Assembly (NCBI GenBank): GCA_002794775.1
Contig: NBAY01000102.1
Location: forward strand, 35,922 to 99,921
DNA: 64,000 nt
Reading direction: 5' to 3'
Origin: Porodaedalea pini
Taxonomy: Eukaryota > Basidiomycota > Agaricomycetes > Hymenochaetales > Hymenochaetaceae
Part shown: in pieces, positions 1-11,388 of the stretch
Position numbering within the stretch: position 1 is the first letter of the stretch
Layout of the letters: each line of letters opens with the position of its first letter
Position numbers and translations under genes: made by a program
The notes under the pieces: model-generated
Databases searched by the model: none
The model's input: the letters and a program-made list of their open reading frames with translations, nothing else
What the model was told of the DNA's origin: nothing

Positions 1-948
1 GCTAGGGTGGCCCAGAAAAAGCCCAAACAAGTTCCCACCAAAGTTACAAAGACCACTGCAGACCACCCTGACGGGGAGGTCATTACTATGCCCATGAACT
101 GTGCTAATGGCTCAGTTAATACGCGCATCTGTAACATCAAACGTGTCTATTTTTCTCTTCCAGATAACCTCACTATTCGCCCCCTTCCCAATTCCATAAA
201 GAACACCATTTGTACTGGCCTTAAAGGCTCTACTGACTTTAAACATCTCGTCATTCTTAATGTTGAGTACACTTCTAACAGCAACCTTTGCATTTCCTTT
301 ACTAACATCTGCCCCAATTTCAACTCTTCTTTCCCTTCTCTTGTGTCACTCCTTAACCACGTCATTAACATCAATGGTGCACAAGTATTTACACCCTCCC
401 CGCAGTTCAAACTTGTCTTACCAGCTGTGCTGGTATTCGATAAGGACACCAACACTCTTTATACCAAACACGACTTAATGGACAAACTGTCATCCCTCCC
501 TCAGTTCGCCAACCAGGAATTCCTCTACCCCCCTTGTTTTATGGCATCAATCAAACGTCTAAACACCTTGGACTATTGCAATGTCTCTATTATTCTAAAA
601 GACACTAACCGCTTAGTATTTGACCACTTTTTCCTCCACAATAACCACAACCTCCCAGTCTTTGGTGTTATCCAACACCTCAAAGAGATGTGGGCCTGAC
701 CAACCATCTCTCAATGTGACAATTGCCACCGCTTGGGACACCCTTCAACTAAATGCTGCTCAGTAGCACATTGCGCTATCTGTTCTGAGCCGCACCGAAC
801 CGCAGTCCATGTAGCTAGGTGTGCTCCTTGCACTGCCGCTAATAACCTTGCATGCCAACATTTTGCGCACTGCATCAACTGCCAAGGCGACCATAATGCC
901 AGGTCCTCCGCCTGCCCAGCACATCAAAATTACCGACCTCCTTTCTAA
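1..948 (+). pseudogene. LINE copy 1, ORF1 (gag-like) C-terminal part
   Basis: This is the 3' part of the nucleic-acid-binding ORF1 of an APE-type non-LTR retrotransposon; its beginning lies outside the window. The frame at 7-699 matches residue by residue the ORF1 of the minus-strand LINE at 17363-19597 (for example the shared run GDL/DNL-R-PxPxS and the ending FGVI..L.EM). A TGA at 697-699 interrupts it, and the same frame then resumes with three Cys/His knuckles (CDNCHRLGHP, CAICSEPHRT, CINCQGDHN) to a TAA at 946-948. ORF2 begins at the very next base, 949. Known role of the family: RNA binding and RNP assembly. The stop makes this copy non-functional. Confidence 0.85.
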
Positions 949-3900
949 ATGATTACATCACTTTCTATTCTTTCTTTGAACATCTGTCATTCCGAACCTA
1001 CTTCTGACCTGCTTTTCAAGTCTCTCTTTCACTGGGGCAGCTTATGTCCTGACATTATTTGTTTGCAGGAGATTCCTACTGTTTTCACCATTATCCTGTC
1101 TAAATCATCCCCATCAGGAGATCTACAATACGTTACTCGTAACTCAGATCCTTTCATTTGCGTACTCCCCCCTTCATCCCTTTCTATCTGACCCAGCTGT
1201 GCAACTTTCATTCACCCACGCATTGCCCATCTTTTTAACTCTCACCCTCATTTATCCCGACCCGTACGCCAAGTCACCATTAGCATCGACCGTGGCTCTT
1301 CCTTACCACCTGTTTATGTTTGGAACATCTACAATTCTCCCTCCACCCATCCTTTCGAAGATCCTTTTCCCAATCCCTCACAGTCTGACACACATATTTT
1401 TGTTGGTGATTTCAACAGACATTCCACCCTTTGGTCTGACATTCATCATTCTCAATATTTCCCCCTTTTTGAACCTTTCTTACATTGGCTCGACCAGTCT
1501 TCCTTAATAGTCGCCAACCCCTCAAACCCACCCACCTTTTTGTATCATCAGGGATCTTTCACCCTGGACCTTGCAATAAGCTCTTCCGACATCTCCCCTT
1601 TTATCAGTCAATCTCTTCTTATCGGCGATCCCTCTTTTAAATTCCATTCTGACCACCTCCCCCTTACTTTCAACATACCCATTTCATTCACTCCTCCACC
1701 AGACACTCACCCACTCCGCTTAGTTCACAAACAAGACCTTCCTTCTCTTATTACCGAATTTCATGAATTGCATCTGTTTTCATTTGACGCTTCTGATATT
1801 TCCCTCCCTTCTCACCTTGACACTAAACTACAATCCTTTTACACCACCTTTTCTTCCTTTACTTCTTGCTTTCTGCAAAAGCACAAACCCCGAACCTATT
1901 TCGGACCCCATTCTTGGTGGACTGAGTAGTGCAATCATGATTACCAAGCACACCACAACAACCCGTTGTCAGACAGCCTTGCCTGGCTTCACAAAACCCT
2001 CGCTGCAGCCAAATCCTCTTTCTTCAGCAACTTACTCCATTGATCTGACCACTCATCGATCTGGAAATGCCAATACCTCAGCTTGGCACATCGCTGCCAT
2101 CCTATCGGTGCCCTCAAACTCCCCTCTGGGGGTTACACCCTCAACGAGAGCGAGAAATCTGACCTCTTCTGCTCAACTTTCTTCCCGGCACTACCACCTG
2201 GTTATCACAATCAGTACTTGCTCCCTCCTTTAGCCGGCATCAAGCCAGTCTCTGTTGATGAAATGCTCCAGGCCTTAAAGGGCACCAATGATTTAACTGC
2301 CCCAGGCAGAAATTCTTTCACTTATTTTCATCTTAAACTTTTCATTGAATTTGAACCTCGCTTCTTTTCTCAAATATTTTCATATTGCCTTTCTTTCAGC
2401 TATTTTCCCCTGACATTCAAACATTCTATTGTTACGTTCATTCCCAAACCAAAGTGTTCTGACTTCTCACTCCCTTGTTCCTTTCACCCCATCACCCTCG
2501 TGGACACTATGTAGAAATTATTCGAGTGAATTCTCTTTAATTGCCTTCAAGTTATTTTCGAACAACGCTCCCTTATTCCCTCTTCACAACATGGCTGTCA
2601 GAAAGCGCTATCCGTGCTAACCACCTGCTATGAACTTTTACATCTAAATAATCACAAACCATTTATTTCTTCCCCTTTCTCTGGCGCTCCTGGCCTTGGC
2701 CCCGAGGAACCCAGACGTTGTCGCTTGTTGACCTCCATGGTCACAATCAACATACAAGGTTTTTTTGACAACATTTCTCACCCATTACTTATTGACCGTT
2801 TAACCCTGTCAAACATCCACCCTAATCTCATTAATTGTGTCTCTCATTGGATGCGCGACCACCCTATTTCTTTACATTTCAACCAATATTTTTCTGACAC
2901 TTTCACCAAACCCAACTGGGGCGTCCCCCCTTTCTCCCCTCATTTCTATCTTCGCAGCCGCCCCGGCTATCGAGGCTTATTACAAATGTTTTCTTTATAA
3001 TCGCCCCCTTCTTGCTTACATGGACGATCACCTCCTTTCTGCACGCTCTCTGAGCATGCGCACCAACCTCATTCATTTATGCAACCAGTTTTGTTTCCTT
3101 TCTATACAATTTTCACAACTGGGCCTTTCTATTGACCCAGATTCCATCGAACTTATCCACTTCACTCCGAGTACCACCCCATATTCTTCTTATACAACAC
3201 AACCAGAACATCAACCATCTCTCATCCTGTCTCCTTCTCAAACTATTCCTCCCCAGTCACACATTACATGGCTGGGTGTTATTTTTCATCATCATTTACG
3301 CCCTCATTTACACCTTCATTCTCAGGCCAATAAAGCCCTATCCACTCTTTCTCAACATTCCTTTTTATTTCAATCTTCACATGGCGCATATCTCGAATAC
3401 GCCCGTCTTCTCTATTTCAATCTTATCTGCTCTGTCGCCATCTATGGCACTCAGCTTTTCCCTGATTCTTCTTCAATCAATCCTATTTTATCACTGGTGC
3501 AACATCGTGCCCTTTCTCTTATGTTATCCCACAACGTCAACAAAGACGCTGCAGGTTCTCTACTTTCAATCCCACCCATTGATCTTTTTGTCCAATACCA
3601 ATCTAAACACTTCATAACTTCTTACATCTCATCATCCTGCCCTTCACTTCCCCCCTCAGTGGATATTTGCAATTTACTTCCAGCTAATACCACCATTCCC
3701 AATTCCAATCTTTACCCTATCATTCCACCTATTCATTCGCATCTTTCTCTTGTACCACTTACTTCCCGTAGACATAGTTCTTTGACCAAACAGTCATTTC
3801 TTCAACTTTTCAACCACCCCCCTCCTTTCCAATATTTTCTATTCACAGATGGCTCTGTCATTGAACAGGACAGCATCCCCACTGGTGGCCACGGGTATTC

Positions 3901-4760
3901 CATCATGCATAACCAACGCAAACTTGTATCCTTCGCCTCAGACGTGCATACTCAGAGTAACGTCCTCTATGAGGAGCAACAAGCCCTCATCACTGGTCTA
4001 GCACATTTCTCATCCTTGCTAGCATATCATGCCCACCCAACCCATCTTTGTGTTATTACCGACTCAGCCAATTGTGCGTGTCTTATCTTCTCAGAGGACC
4101 CCCTTCACGCAGCCTTCATCACGGCCGTTCGCAGACTTTGCAGTATATTCTTATCTACGCATCACGAGGCTTCCACCATCTCAGTACAGTGGGTGCCCTC
4201 CCATATGGGATTGCCTGGCAATTTGCGAGCAGACCAGCTCACAGCCCAAGCCTCACACGCACAGCGCAAAAGCCTTGCACCCAATACTTTGCCTAACTTA
4301 CACACACAATATTCCGCCAACCTTTTGGCCCAATGGTGGAACCGTGTCCTAAACCTCTGACATCATCGCAGCGTTACTACCACGCCTTTTATCTTACATC
4401 CTCGACGTCAATTACGTCCTTTTCTGCAGCTTAACCCTGAGAAGTGTATCCCCTGCAATCTCCAGTCAAAAGCGGTCGGGATCCTCCTCAACACACATGA
4501 CATGCATGACCGAAACCTGCCAAGCCGGTGCCCAGACCCACTCTGTATCAAACATGATGTCCATCATATTCTTAACATATGCCCCTTCTTTTCACAAATT
4601 CATCATCAATTCTTCTACAAGACACCTCTCCCACTTTTGTTTTCAAATTGGTTCGCACCATCTAATTTTATGCTCCTTATCCAATTCGCTTACTTTTCGT
4701 TTCATTGCCCACCTGATGCGATGCCTTATTATTCAGACCTCCCACCAGACCTCATATAAA
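949..4760 (+). pseudogene. LINE copy 1, ORF2 (endonuclease-RT-RNase H), decayed
   Basis: This is a broken polyprotein of the same LINE family as 13430-19640. The ATG at 949 opens an APE-type endonuclease (LNICHSEPTSDLL, then VGDFNRHSTLW-like and SDHLPL segments in other frames). Reverse transcriptase pieces follow: FIPKPKCSD, VTINIQGFFDNISH, and an active-site box reading AYMDDHLL near 3020. A longer frame at 2837-4360 carries the RT thumb and an RNase H domain (FTDGS near 3845, then E, D and D in YEEQQAL, VITDSANC and LRADQL). A CCHC-like tail (CPDPLC..HDVHHI..CP) ends near 4590 and the last stop is near 4759. Several frameshifts and stops separate these parts, including a small deletion in the GVPQGS box. 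Unlike copy 2, it keeps both Asp of the YxDD box. Confidence 0.85.
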
Positions 4761-5098
4761 ACAAAAATCTAACTTCACTTAACAATCACCTTTCACATTT
4801 ACGTAGTCACGCATTTGGACACCACAAAAGTTTCTTTTCTTCCTTTCTCCCCTTTTCCCTTTCTCCCCTTTGTTTTCATTGTAGTGTATGTAGTGCAGAG
4901 CAGTGCAATATTACAAAGTCATACGCACGTGATGCAGTTAGATCACGTGAAAGGAAATTTTCGCACATTCGGAAACGTCGATCAAGGCAGATCATCGACA
5001 ATCATATACGTGATAACGCAGTCACCTGATCTTGACGGATACTTGCCCAGGCAAAAATCCATCAGTCACAGTCACACTACACTGTCACATCTTGTGAC
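4761..5098 (+). other. LINE 3' tail and AT-rich spacer
   Basis: A pyrimidine-rich tract (4830-4880) follows the last LINE stop and probably belongs to its 3' UTR, because similar motifs follow the stop of copy 2. No poly-A tail or target duplication could be fixed. The remainder holds nothing recognisable. Confidence 0.4.
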
Positions 5099-5746
5099 AT
5101 GGCACACAAACGTCAAGAAAGCAAAGGACAACCAATGGAGGTTGATCCCCAATGCACCAAGTGCATGCTACTACAGAACATAGCACAGAAGGTCCCAGAA
5201 CTCCTGAAGACAATAGGATTAATGGACCAGGACATCACATTACGAGCACACAAGTGGGAAGGCCAATCCCCATACTTTGAAACAGGACAGGCAATCTACT
5301 ACTGAGATGCCAAGACATATAAAGTCCACATCAATAAAGAAGAACGTGGCATGGAGAACTATAAATGGGATACAGTCATCCAATACAATAAGGAGCCACA
5401 TGAAGAATGCAGGAACTGCAAGATGATGATACGAATACCTACCCCGAGTCCAGTACAAGAGAATGATGTACCAATACACATAACGACAGCACTCAAGCAC
5501 TGTTGGGCATACCTTAGGGACATAAAGCATCAAGGCACAATTACGCTATACGAATTCGAGCACGTGTCACGAAGACGAACATTCAAGATCACTCTAGCCC
5601 TAGGACCACATGACCCACCATTCACAATGGAGACATGTCTCGGCGGCACAGCCTTAACACCGAACGGACCTGACACTGAATGGCAATCCAAGAATAATGC
5701 ATGGATCCACATGGTTATCCCCAATGGATTTGAATGGGAGGAATGA
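5099..5746 (+). pseudogene. Unknown ORF with one in-frame TGA
   Basis: An ATG at 5099 starts a frame of about 215 codons ending in TGA at 5744-5746, broken only by TGA at 5303-5305. The reading continues in the same frame on both sides (QAIYY, stop, DAKTYKVHINK), so one gene with one nonsense codon, probably from CGA, is the simplest view. Visible features: two Cys-x2-Cys pairs (CTKC near the start, CRNC in the middle), a basic stretch SRRRTFK, and an aromatic C-terminus. It lies about 170 bp before the LTR-like block at 5914, so it may be the last ORF of a degraded LTR retrotransposon. It does not look like reverse transcriptase, integrase or a chromodomain, and I do not recognise the family. 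Confidence 0.5.
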
Positions 5747-5913
5747 ACACCCGAGCGCAGCAATGCAACCCGATAGGCTATGCAGTGCCACAACTGAGGA
5801 AGACGCTTCGAGAAGCAGGGAAGTAAAGCCCCGATATAGAAGCACACGGGAGAAGCAGGAAGTTAATTAAACCAAAGCATGTGGAGAACGTGGGAGCCCG
5901 ACTACTGAAACAG

Positions 5914-6515
5914 TGATGTACTCACCCGAGTGCGCGGGTCATGACATCACGTGACTCACACCCGCAGTCCAAGTTGCAAATGCAAGAAAACCATTGGACG
6001 GAGTACATGTGCACACATCCCCACCACAGCGGCCAAGTGCTGCGGCCACCTGAAACATAGGAAGGAGACGGAAGGGCATCTGGTTGGACAGAACGTAAAG
6101 AAATTGGAAATTCAGTAGGCTATATAAGGCCGAGTAACTAGCACCCCAGATCCCCATTCTCTATCGCTTTAATCTCAAGGTTTTACATTCCTTTCAGAAG
6201 GTTACAGAACACTGCTACTTCTTACCTCTACCTCTACATCTATAACTACCACTGTGTAATATCCTCCTTGGTTGAATAACGAGTCCGCCCCATACTGGGT
6301 TGAGGATTTGTCCCAAGTTGAATAAGGATTGACTTTGATTGAGTAGACCCTTGGCTACGCCACGCTTAGAAGGTTCCTCTCATTGTCCACAGAACCAAGT
6401 CTGGTTGAGTGCATCTCGGCTACGCCAAGCCTTGCAGTTTGCCTCCTAGACAACATCGCAGCATAACCGAACGTCTCTCGACCCTCTAGGGCATTACCTC
6501 CCCTATCTGCTGTAA
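5914..6515 (+). repeat. LTR-like block (probable Ty3/gypsy LTR)
   Basis: The block begins TGATGTACTCACCC after a purine-rich run and shows a promoter-like TATATAAGGC at 6120-6129 and a pyrimidine-rich leader at 6190-6240. It ends near CTGCTGTAAC at 6507-6516. Two degenerate copies of GGCTACGCCA(A/C)GC occur at 6353 and 6419. The layout (TG start, TATA box about 200 bp in, TC-rich leader) is that of a fungal gypsy LTR. No second LTR and no clear target duplication are present, so the borders are tentative. Confidence 0.45.
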
Positions 6516-6829
6516 CTAAGTGCTTTCAATACCAACCTCAGGTTCCACCTGATAAGGGCAGCGAAGGAGAAGCTGGTTACGGGATCGGTCAAAGATAAGT
6601 AAAGTCGTCTCGGTAATACACCACTCAGAGGACCATACAGTCCGGAAGGCAACACCTTCGTGGTTAAAGAATTGGAATATTCGCCCGACCCTAACATCAC
6701 GGGACTCCAGCAATTCATTCTTTTCGTTTTCATACACTGATACAGTACAGGAACGACACACTAGAAAACCAAGGAGCTGATATCTGCATCCGAGTCAGGC
6801 ATCTCATCATCTTGTTGCGATGCTATGTC

Positions 6830-8219
6830 TCATAAAGTCATTAAAATTTGCCCTCCAAGGACGCATGGAATGGCGACGGACATCGTAATCCCTTCGTTGT
6901 TGGGCGTTCCATCGGGTAGCCCCTTCCAGAGCGCAATGTTCACGCATCCAGAAAGCAGAATACTATACGAGGGAGAACAAGATAGACCGAGGATTATCGT
7001 CTGGCTTTTGCGGGGACGAATGTGAATGCGCACCTGATAAAGTATACGACCTGATCGCGTACGAGAATGCGATACAAACTGTATCGCCTGTAAGCGCTGG
7101 GCCCTCTGGCGATGGTGCGATACGACATTGCTTTGTACAGTGTCATACACAGCAGGATGAACTCGAAGATCAGCGTAGGGATCCTGTGAACAGAAGAAGG
7201 GACTTCATATCCAGCTCGATGTAGTGAATCGCATGTACAAACCAGAATGTGCTGTTCCAGCTCGGAGCGATGGTTCCACACGCGCGGAGGGAGTGCCAGG
7301 TGAAATCTACGATCTCAATTGTAAACCGCTTGAATGAGGCGTTGACCGGCATACCTACCATTGAACTTGCGATCGTACCCAATCAACATCCCCATCATCG
7401 CCATACTCTGGGCGAGATATAGCGAACCAAGAAATACCGTTGCGACTCTGGCTAAAATGACACGCACGCATATGAGACCATATCCAAGGGAAAACCGCAA
7501 GAAACTAACTTCGCTCGAAAAGCGCGTGGACGCGGATGGCCATAATGGCTTCATATGAAAGGTGAATGTAACAGAAAAAATCAAAGAAAAGGAGATTTTA
7601 CCGTCAGCGAGCAATATCATTGACCAGCCTGAAGAATAACATGTTCACTTGGAATAAAAGCCTATTATTGGCTCCGACTTACCAGACCAAGCACCAAATT
7701 CGACGACCCGCTTGCCTGAATAGTCCATTCATTGCTTAGAACAGTTCCATAAGATGGGACTTACATCTTATGGAAATGTCAGAGAGCGATAGGATCTCTA
7801 GGACAAACGCGGTACACACAGATCATCGGAAAAGGTTTGGAGCATGTCCCCTATAACGTACACGTCAAGACCTCTGCTTCCTTACGAGGTTTTCGGGACG
7901 CACTCACCACAAAGGTAGATCGCAACTACTAGCAGGCCATAGTATCGATTCTAGCTTGAGGGTTCAATGTCCGATATGAGCCGGAAGAATATGAGGGCAC
8001 GCACTAGGAAGTAAATCAGCTGTACGAGCGTAAATGATCGACCCTACGAGTATAGGCATATATTAGTGGGAAAGAGTGGGCTATGAATATGAAATCTGAC
8101 GCCCATCACGAACGATACGCACCCAGAAATGCTGGATCTGCGAATGCAATGTATAAGTTCGCTGCAGTACAGCGCTGAGAAGACAAAGAACTTGAGAGGG
8201 TCCTTGCCTCCTTGTCCAT
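6830..8219 (-). CDS. DUF6533-like seven-helix membrane protein
   Basis: I recognise the Agaricomycete DUF6533-type family, integral membrane proteins of unknown role. Seven downstream exons can be spliced with matching phases: 7765-7797, 7683-7715, 7602-7628, 7510-7548, 7359-7451, 7243-7306, 7034-7183, then 6830-6962, with introns of 49-71 bp. Joined, they give family landmarks: RCKRVVEFGAWSGW, AIMAIRVHALFER, WIPTLIFEF, LYRILVRDQVVYFI, and a final helix VAIPCVLGGQILMTL. The 5' part is unresolved. An ATG at 8219 is a candidate start, and FTLVQLIYFLVRALIFF near 8000-8030 is a likely first-helix segment. The TGA at 6830-6832 is followed in frame by 23 further codons, so it may be a premature stop (CGA to TGA). 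Confidence 0.65.
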
Positions 8220-8832
8220 TGTAATCACTTCGAGCGGTGATAGTGGCGTAAGCAAAGGGGGAAATGCCCTATGACAAGACCTTGCCTACCGATATCGTAC
8301 ACGACGAGTGTAATCGCGGCGACGCCAGCGTACCGTTGGGCAGATACATCCACAATCGCCGAGAGAGAGACGCTCATCGGACTGGACATTAATAGCGCAC
8401 GCTAAGGGTCCATGAGAGGGAGGAAGTAGCGCAGCAATCCAGGGCTGGCGCCTTTTAACCTGCACTATTGATATCTCCCATCTGTCGGAGACTGAAAAGA
8501 CGTCCCCTGCCAGTGATTGACAAGTCATAGTCGAGCCTTGGTGATCGTATCACACATATATCACTTCTGCACCTTGTCATATCGCTGGATCTCGGGCTTA
8601 GAAGAGAGCGGTTTGGAGCATGCCTTAGGGTGGCCGCAGCCTTGGACACTAGAGAAAAGGATTCAGATCCGTCAGTGATTTTCCCTGCTCGGGTGTATGG
8701 GGAGCCATTGGGGATCGCAGACAGATGGCCAATAAAGGTCACGTGCTTGTCAGTTATTTCTCACGGTCATTGTGGAAACGCGTGCTGGACGTGCTGCCAT
8801 CCTCATCGACGCGCTCTTAGCTGCTGCATCCA
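8220..8832. other. Intergenic spacer, no gene recognised
   Basis: Short open frames occur on both strands but show no known motif, no start context and no splice pattern. It probably holds the divergent promoters of the DUF6533-like gene (-) and the C2H2/RING gene (+). Confidence 0.4.
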
Positions 8833-9984
8833 ATGGCTGGCTGGGAATGCACCGTCTGTGCGCGCGAGTTCGTCTCCCAAGCTGCCCGCTCGGCGCACAT
8901 CAACAACTCCTCACGTCACCCGCGCTGCGTGCCGTGCAATCGTGGCTTCCTCGACGGCGCAAGTAAGCTACAGCACCTTCGCAGCTCGGCCGTCCATAAC
9001 TACTGCGATCCATGCGAGCGGGATTTTAGATCACGCCGTGCGCTGGACCAGCATCGTCAGAGCGCGGCTGTACATCGAGGCGAATATTCCCACACCCACG
9101 ACTATGATTCCGACTCAGACTCGAGTATGGATAGCTATCTAAGACTCCTCCCAGATTACAACTCCAGGCACGAAGTCGCGTCGAGCCACGAAAGTCAAGA
9201 CAGCTCCGACTCCGACTATGACTCTGACCACGATACCAGATCTGTGCCTCTGCCGAACCGCAGTCTGGCCAACGCACTCCGGGAGACGGCTGAGCTCTTC
9301 GTCCACATGAGCTTTGAGGAGCGCTCGAGTCTGCCACCACAGGGCTCTGCGAGCAGGCAGTCGACCTCTTGGTTAGAGAACTCGGACGACGAAAGCTCGA
9401 GTGCAGGCGAGAACGGGAGCTATCTCGACGCTAGCTCCGAGGAGGATAGCGACGAAGAAGTAGACTCTGACTTCCTCGCGCACTCATCCTCCTTGGATTC
9501 AGATGCCGGTGTGTCGGACACACCGTTTTCTCTGAGTTCCGACGTGCTCCGGAGCACCATTACAAGCGGGTCCATGTTCGGCCCGTCTGTCTCGAACCCT
9601 CCTCAAGGTTCATCCGCATCCGCATCCAGAATTTCTTCTTCTACGACAGCCACCGCATCTTCTTCCACGCTTGCTGCCACGCAAACCTCCGGGAGTCCGG
9701 ACGCCGAGAAGTGCATACCTAAGTCCGGAGCGATGGGTAATGGTTATCTATGCCCGCTCTGCCTCGAACAGGACGGTGATCCGGCGCTAGAACTCACTAG
9801 CGTGAAGTGTGGGCATGTTTTTTGTACACCGTTCGTTCTTTTCTCTCTCTTTTTGTGGATTCATCTGACACGTATACTGGAGAGCAGGTGCATCAGTCGT
9901 GCTCTTGAGAAGAAAGGCCGGTGTCCCGTATGTCGCGCGCGCGCAAAGACGAAGGACTTGCGCCGCATTTATCTGAGTATCTAA
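8833..9984 (+). CDS. C2H2 zinc-finger and RING-finger protein
   Basis: The protein begins at the ATG at 8833 with three Cys/His finger-like units in the first 80 residues (CTVCAREF..H, CVPCNRGF..H, CDPCERDF..H..H). A long acidic, Ser-rich linker with DSDSD runs follows, then a C-terminal C3HC4 RING (CPLCLEQ, CGHVFCTPC, CPVCRARAK). A RING of this form normally binds an E2 enzyme, so a ubiquitin-ligase role is likely by family; substrates are unknown. An intron at 9831-9887 (57 bp, GTTCG to GCAG) must be removed to join CTP to CISRALEKKG and restore RING spacing. Because it is a multiple of three, the frame stays open if it is retained. The spliced product is 364 residues. TAA at 9982-9984. Confidence 0.85.
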   Translation: MAGWECTVCAREFVSQAARSAHINNSSRHPRCVPCNRGFLDGASKLQHLRSSAVHNYCDPCERDFRSRRALDQHRQSAAVHRGEYSHTHDYDSDSDSSMDSYLRLLPDYNSRHEVASSHESQDSSDSDYDSDHDTRSVPLPNRSLANALRETAELFVHMSFEERSSLPPQGSASRQSTSWLENSDDESSSAGENGSYLDASSEEDSDEEVDSDFLAHSSSLDSDAGVSDTPFSLSSDVLRSTITSGSMFGPSVSNPPQGSSASASRISSSTTATASSSTLAATQTSGSPDAEKCIPKSGAMGNGYLCPLCLEQDGDPALELTSVKCGHVFCTPFVLFSLFLWIHLTRILESRCISRALEKKGRCPVCRARAKTKDLRRIYLSI

Positions 9985-11388
9985 CTAGAACGGCGGCAAT
10001 TTATCGTAGTACTCCTTTCAGATGTTTTCTCGAACAGCCATCCTCGCTTTCATTCGTATCACACTTTCCCTTCTCATCACCTATACTCATGTCTCTTCAA
10101 CCATCAGTTCACTCAGCTCGCGGCAATATTCGGGTTTCACTCTATCAATTCATTCGCCTCGTATCAATACATTTTTATCTCGTTCTCTACACGCACCCAG
10201 CTTTCCCTTTCTCTAGCTCTGTATCGACCACCCCGTAATCCCTTGTCTTTCCGCTGTCTTCTCGTGATGTCTTATACCGTATATATGTACATCTATTACT
10301 GCAAGGTGTTGGAACTGATTATGTGAAGGGGCGGCTCCTGCGAAGTGCAGCAGCAAACTGATCTGCACGTTCAGAGCGTTCTCCTCTCCAAGCACAAAGT
10401 AATTAGATACGTACTCAGTTCGATGGTAACCAATTAAACGATTCACCTTGCAGACTGTGAAGAGATATGGAAGGTGAATGTATAGTTTGAGCTGATCGCT
10501 AACTAAACACGTAGCAGGTCTGGTAGCGCAGCCGCCATTCGGCTGAGGAATCTGAGCCTCGTCACTTAGCTTAGTCCTATCGATACATAGATGGGACTTT
10601 CGACTCCAGCAGGCTCGTATGGTAAGCTAGATATTCCTTGCCTGTTTAGATTGACTGGACCTCTCGCTGAGAAAACAGAAGCAAACGAGGCAAAACATCG
10701 AGTCGCGTGCTCGCGGCATGTTGCCTGGACACTGCGCAAACTCTGGAAAACGACATATAAGAAAGGTATGACGACTTTCCTATCGCACATGGTGTTGGAA
10801 TGACGAGCTCGATCGCTGCTGTGAGACGGCCGATCAGCTGAGTTTTGATTTGATGGGAGCCAGTTCTTCATTCCACCTTTTTTTCTCATTATTCTTCGCT
10901 CAATTTCTACAGTACAAACACCGCTATCCTGCTGCCTCAGAGCTCAGTGGGTCAAACTTCTGTTGTTCTCATTTATCTCTCTTGAACGGCACGTGCGCAT
11001 CAGTACACAACTGCTGCGAAGTCCAACTACAGCTTCGAACAACACATGGTACTTTGTAGAGTGCTAGAAAACACGCACACTGCGTGCCTACCAGCCTACG
11101 GATGACACTGCGCAATCACCGCGAGCCCGAGTCACTTCTTGACTCGCAGCATTTCGCAGCACCCCGCAGCATCTGACCTTCTCGCAATGATGCGTTTTAT
11201 CGGGTTCAGCTCAGCGGTTGGCGGTCAGTATCATATCGACTGCATTAGAACATTACGTCTTGATACCACTGTAAGTTTTTAGTCTCGCACAATAAAAGGA
11301 GGTTAGTACTGGTCATCTGTTATCACTTCACAGACTCTCGTACCCATTCACTCACTACTAGTACCGACGTGCAACGCTGTCCTTCAAT
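9985..11388. other. Intergenic region
   Basis: 1.4 kb with no gene that I can support. It holds the 3' region of the RING gene and, near 11289-11300, an A/T-rich AATAAAAGG about 90 bp before the FAD-oxidoreductase ATG that could be its TATA element. CTCGCAGCATTTCGCAGCACC-like short repeats occur near 11141-11171. Nothing else stands out. Confidence 0.5.

Noticed and set aside
8286..9142. Minus and plus frames around 8286-9142
   Set aside because: Either shadows of the C2H2/RING exon or unsupported spacer frames.
10510..10580. GGTCTGGTAGCGCAGCCG-like stretch suggestive of a tRNA
   Set aside because: No acceptor stem, anticodon loop or B box at the right spacing.
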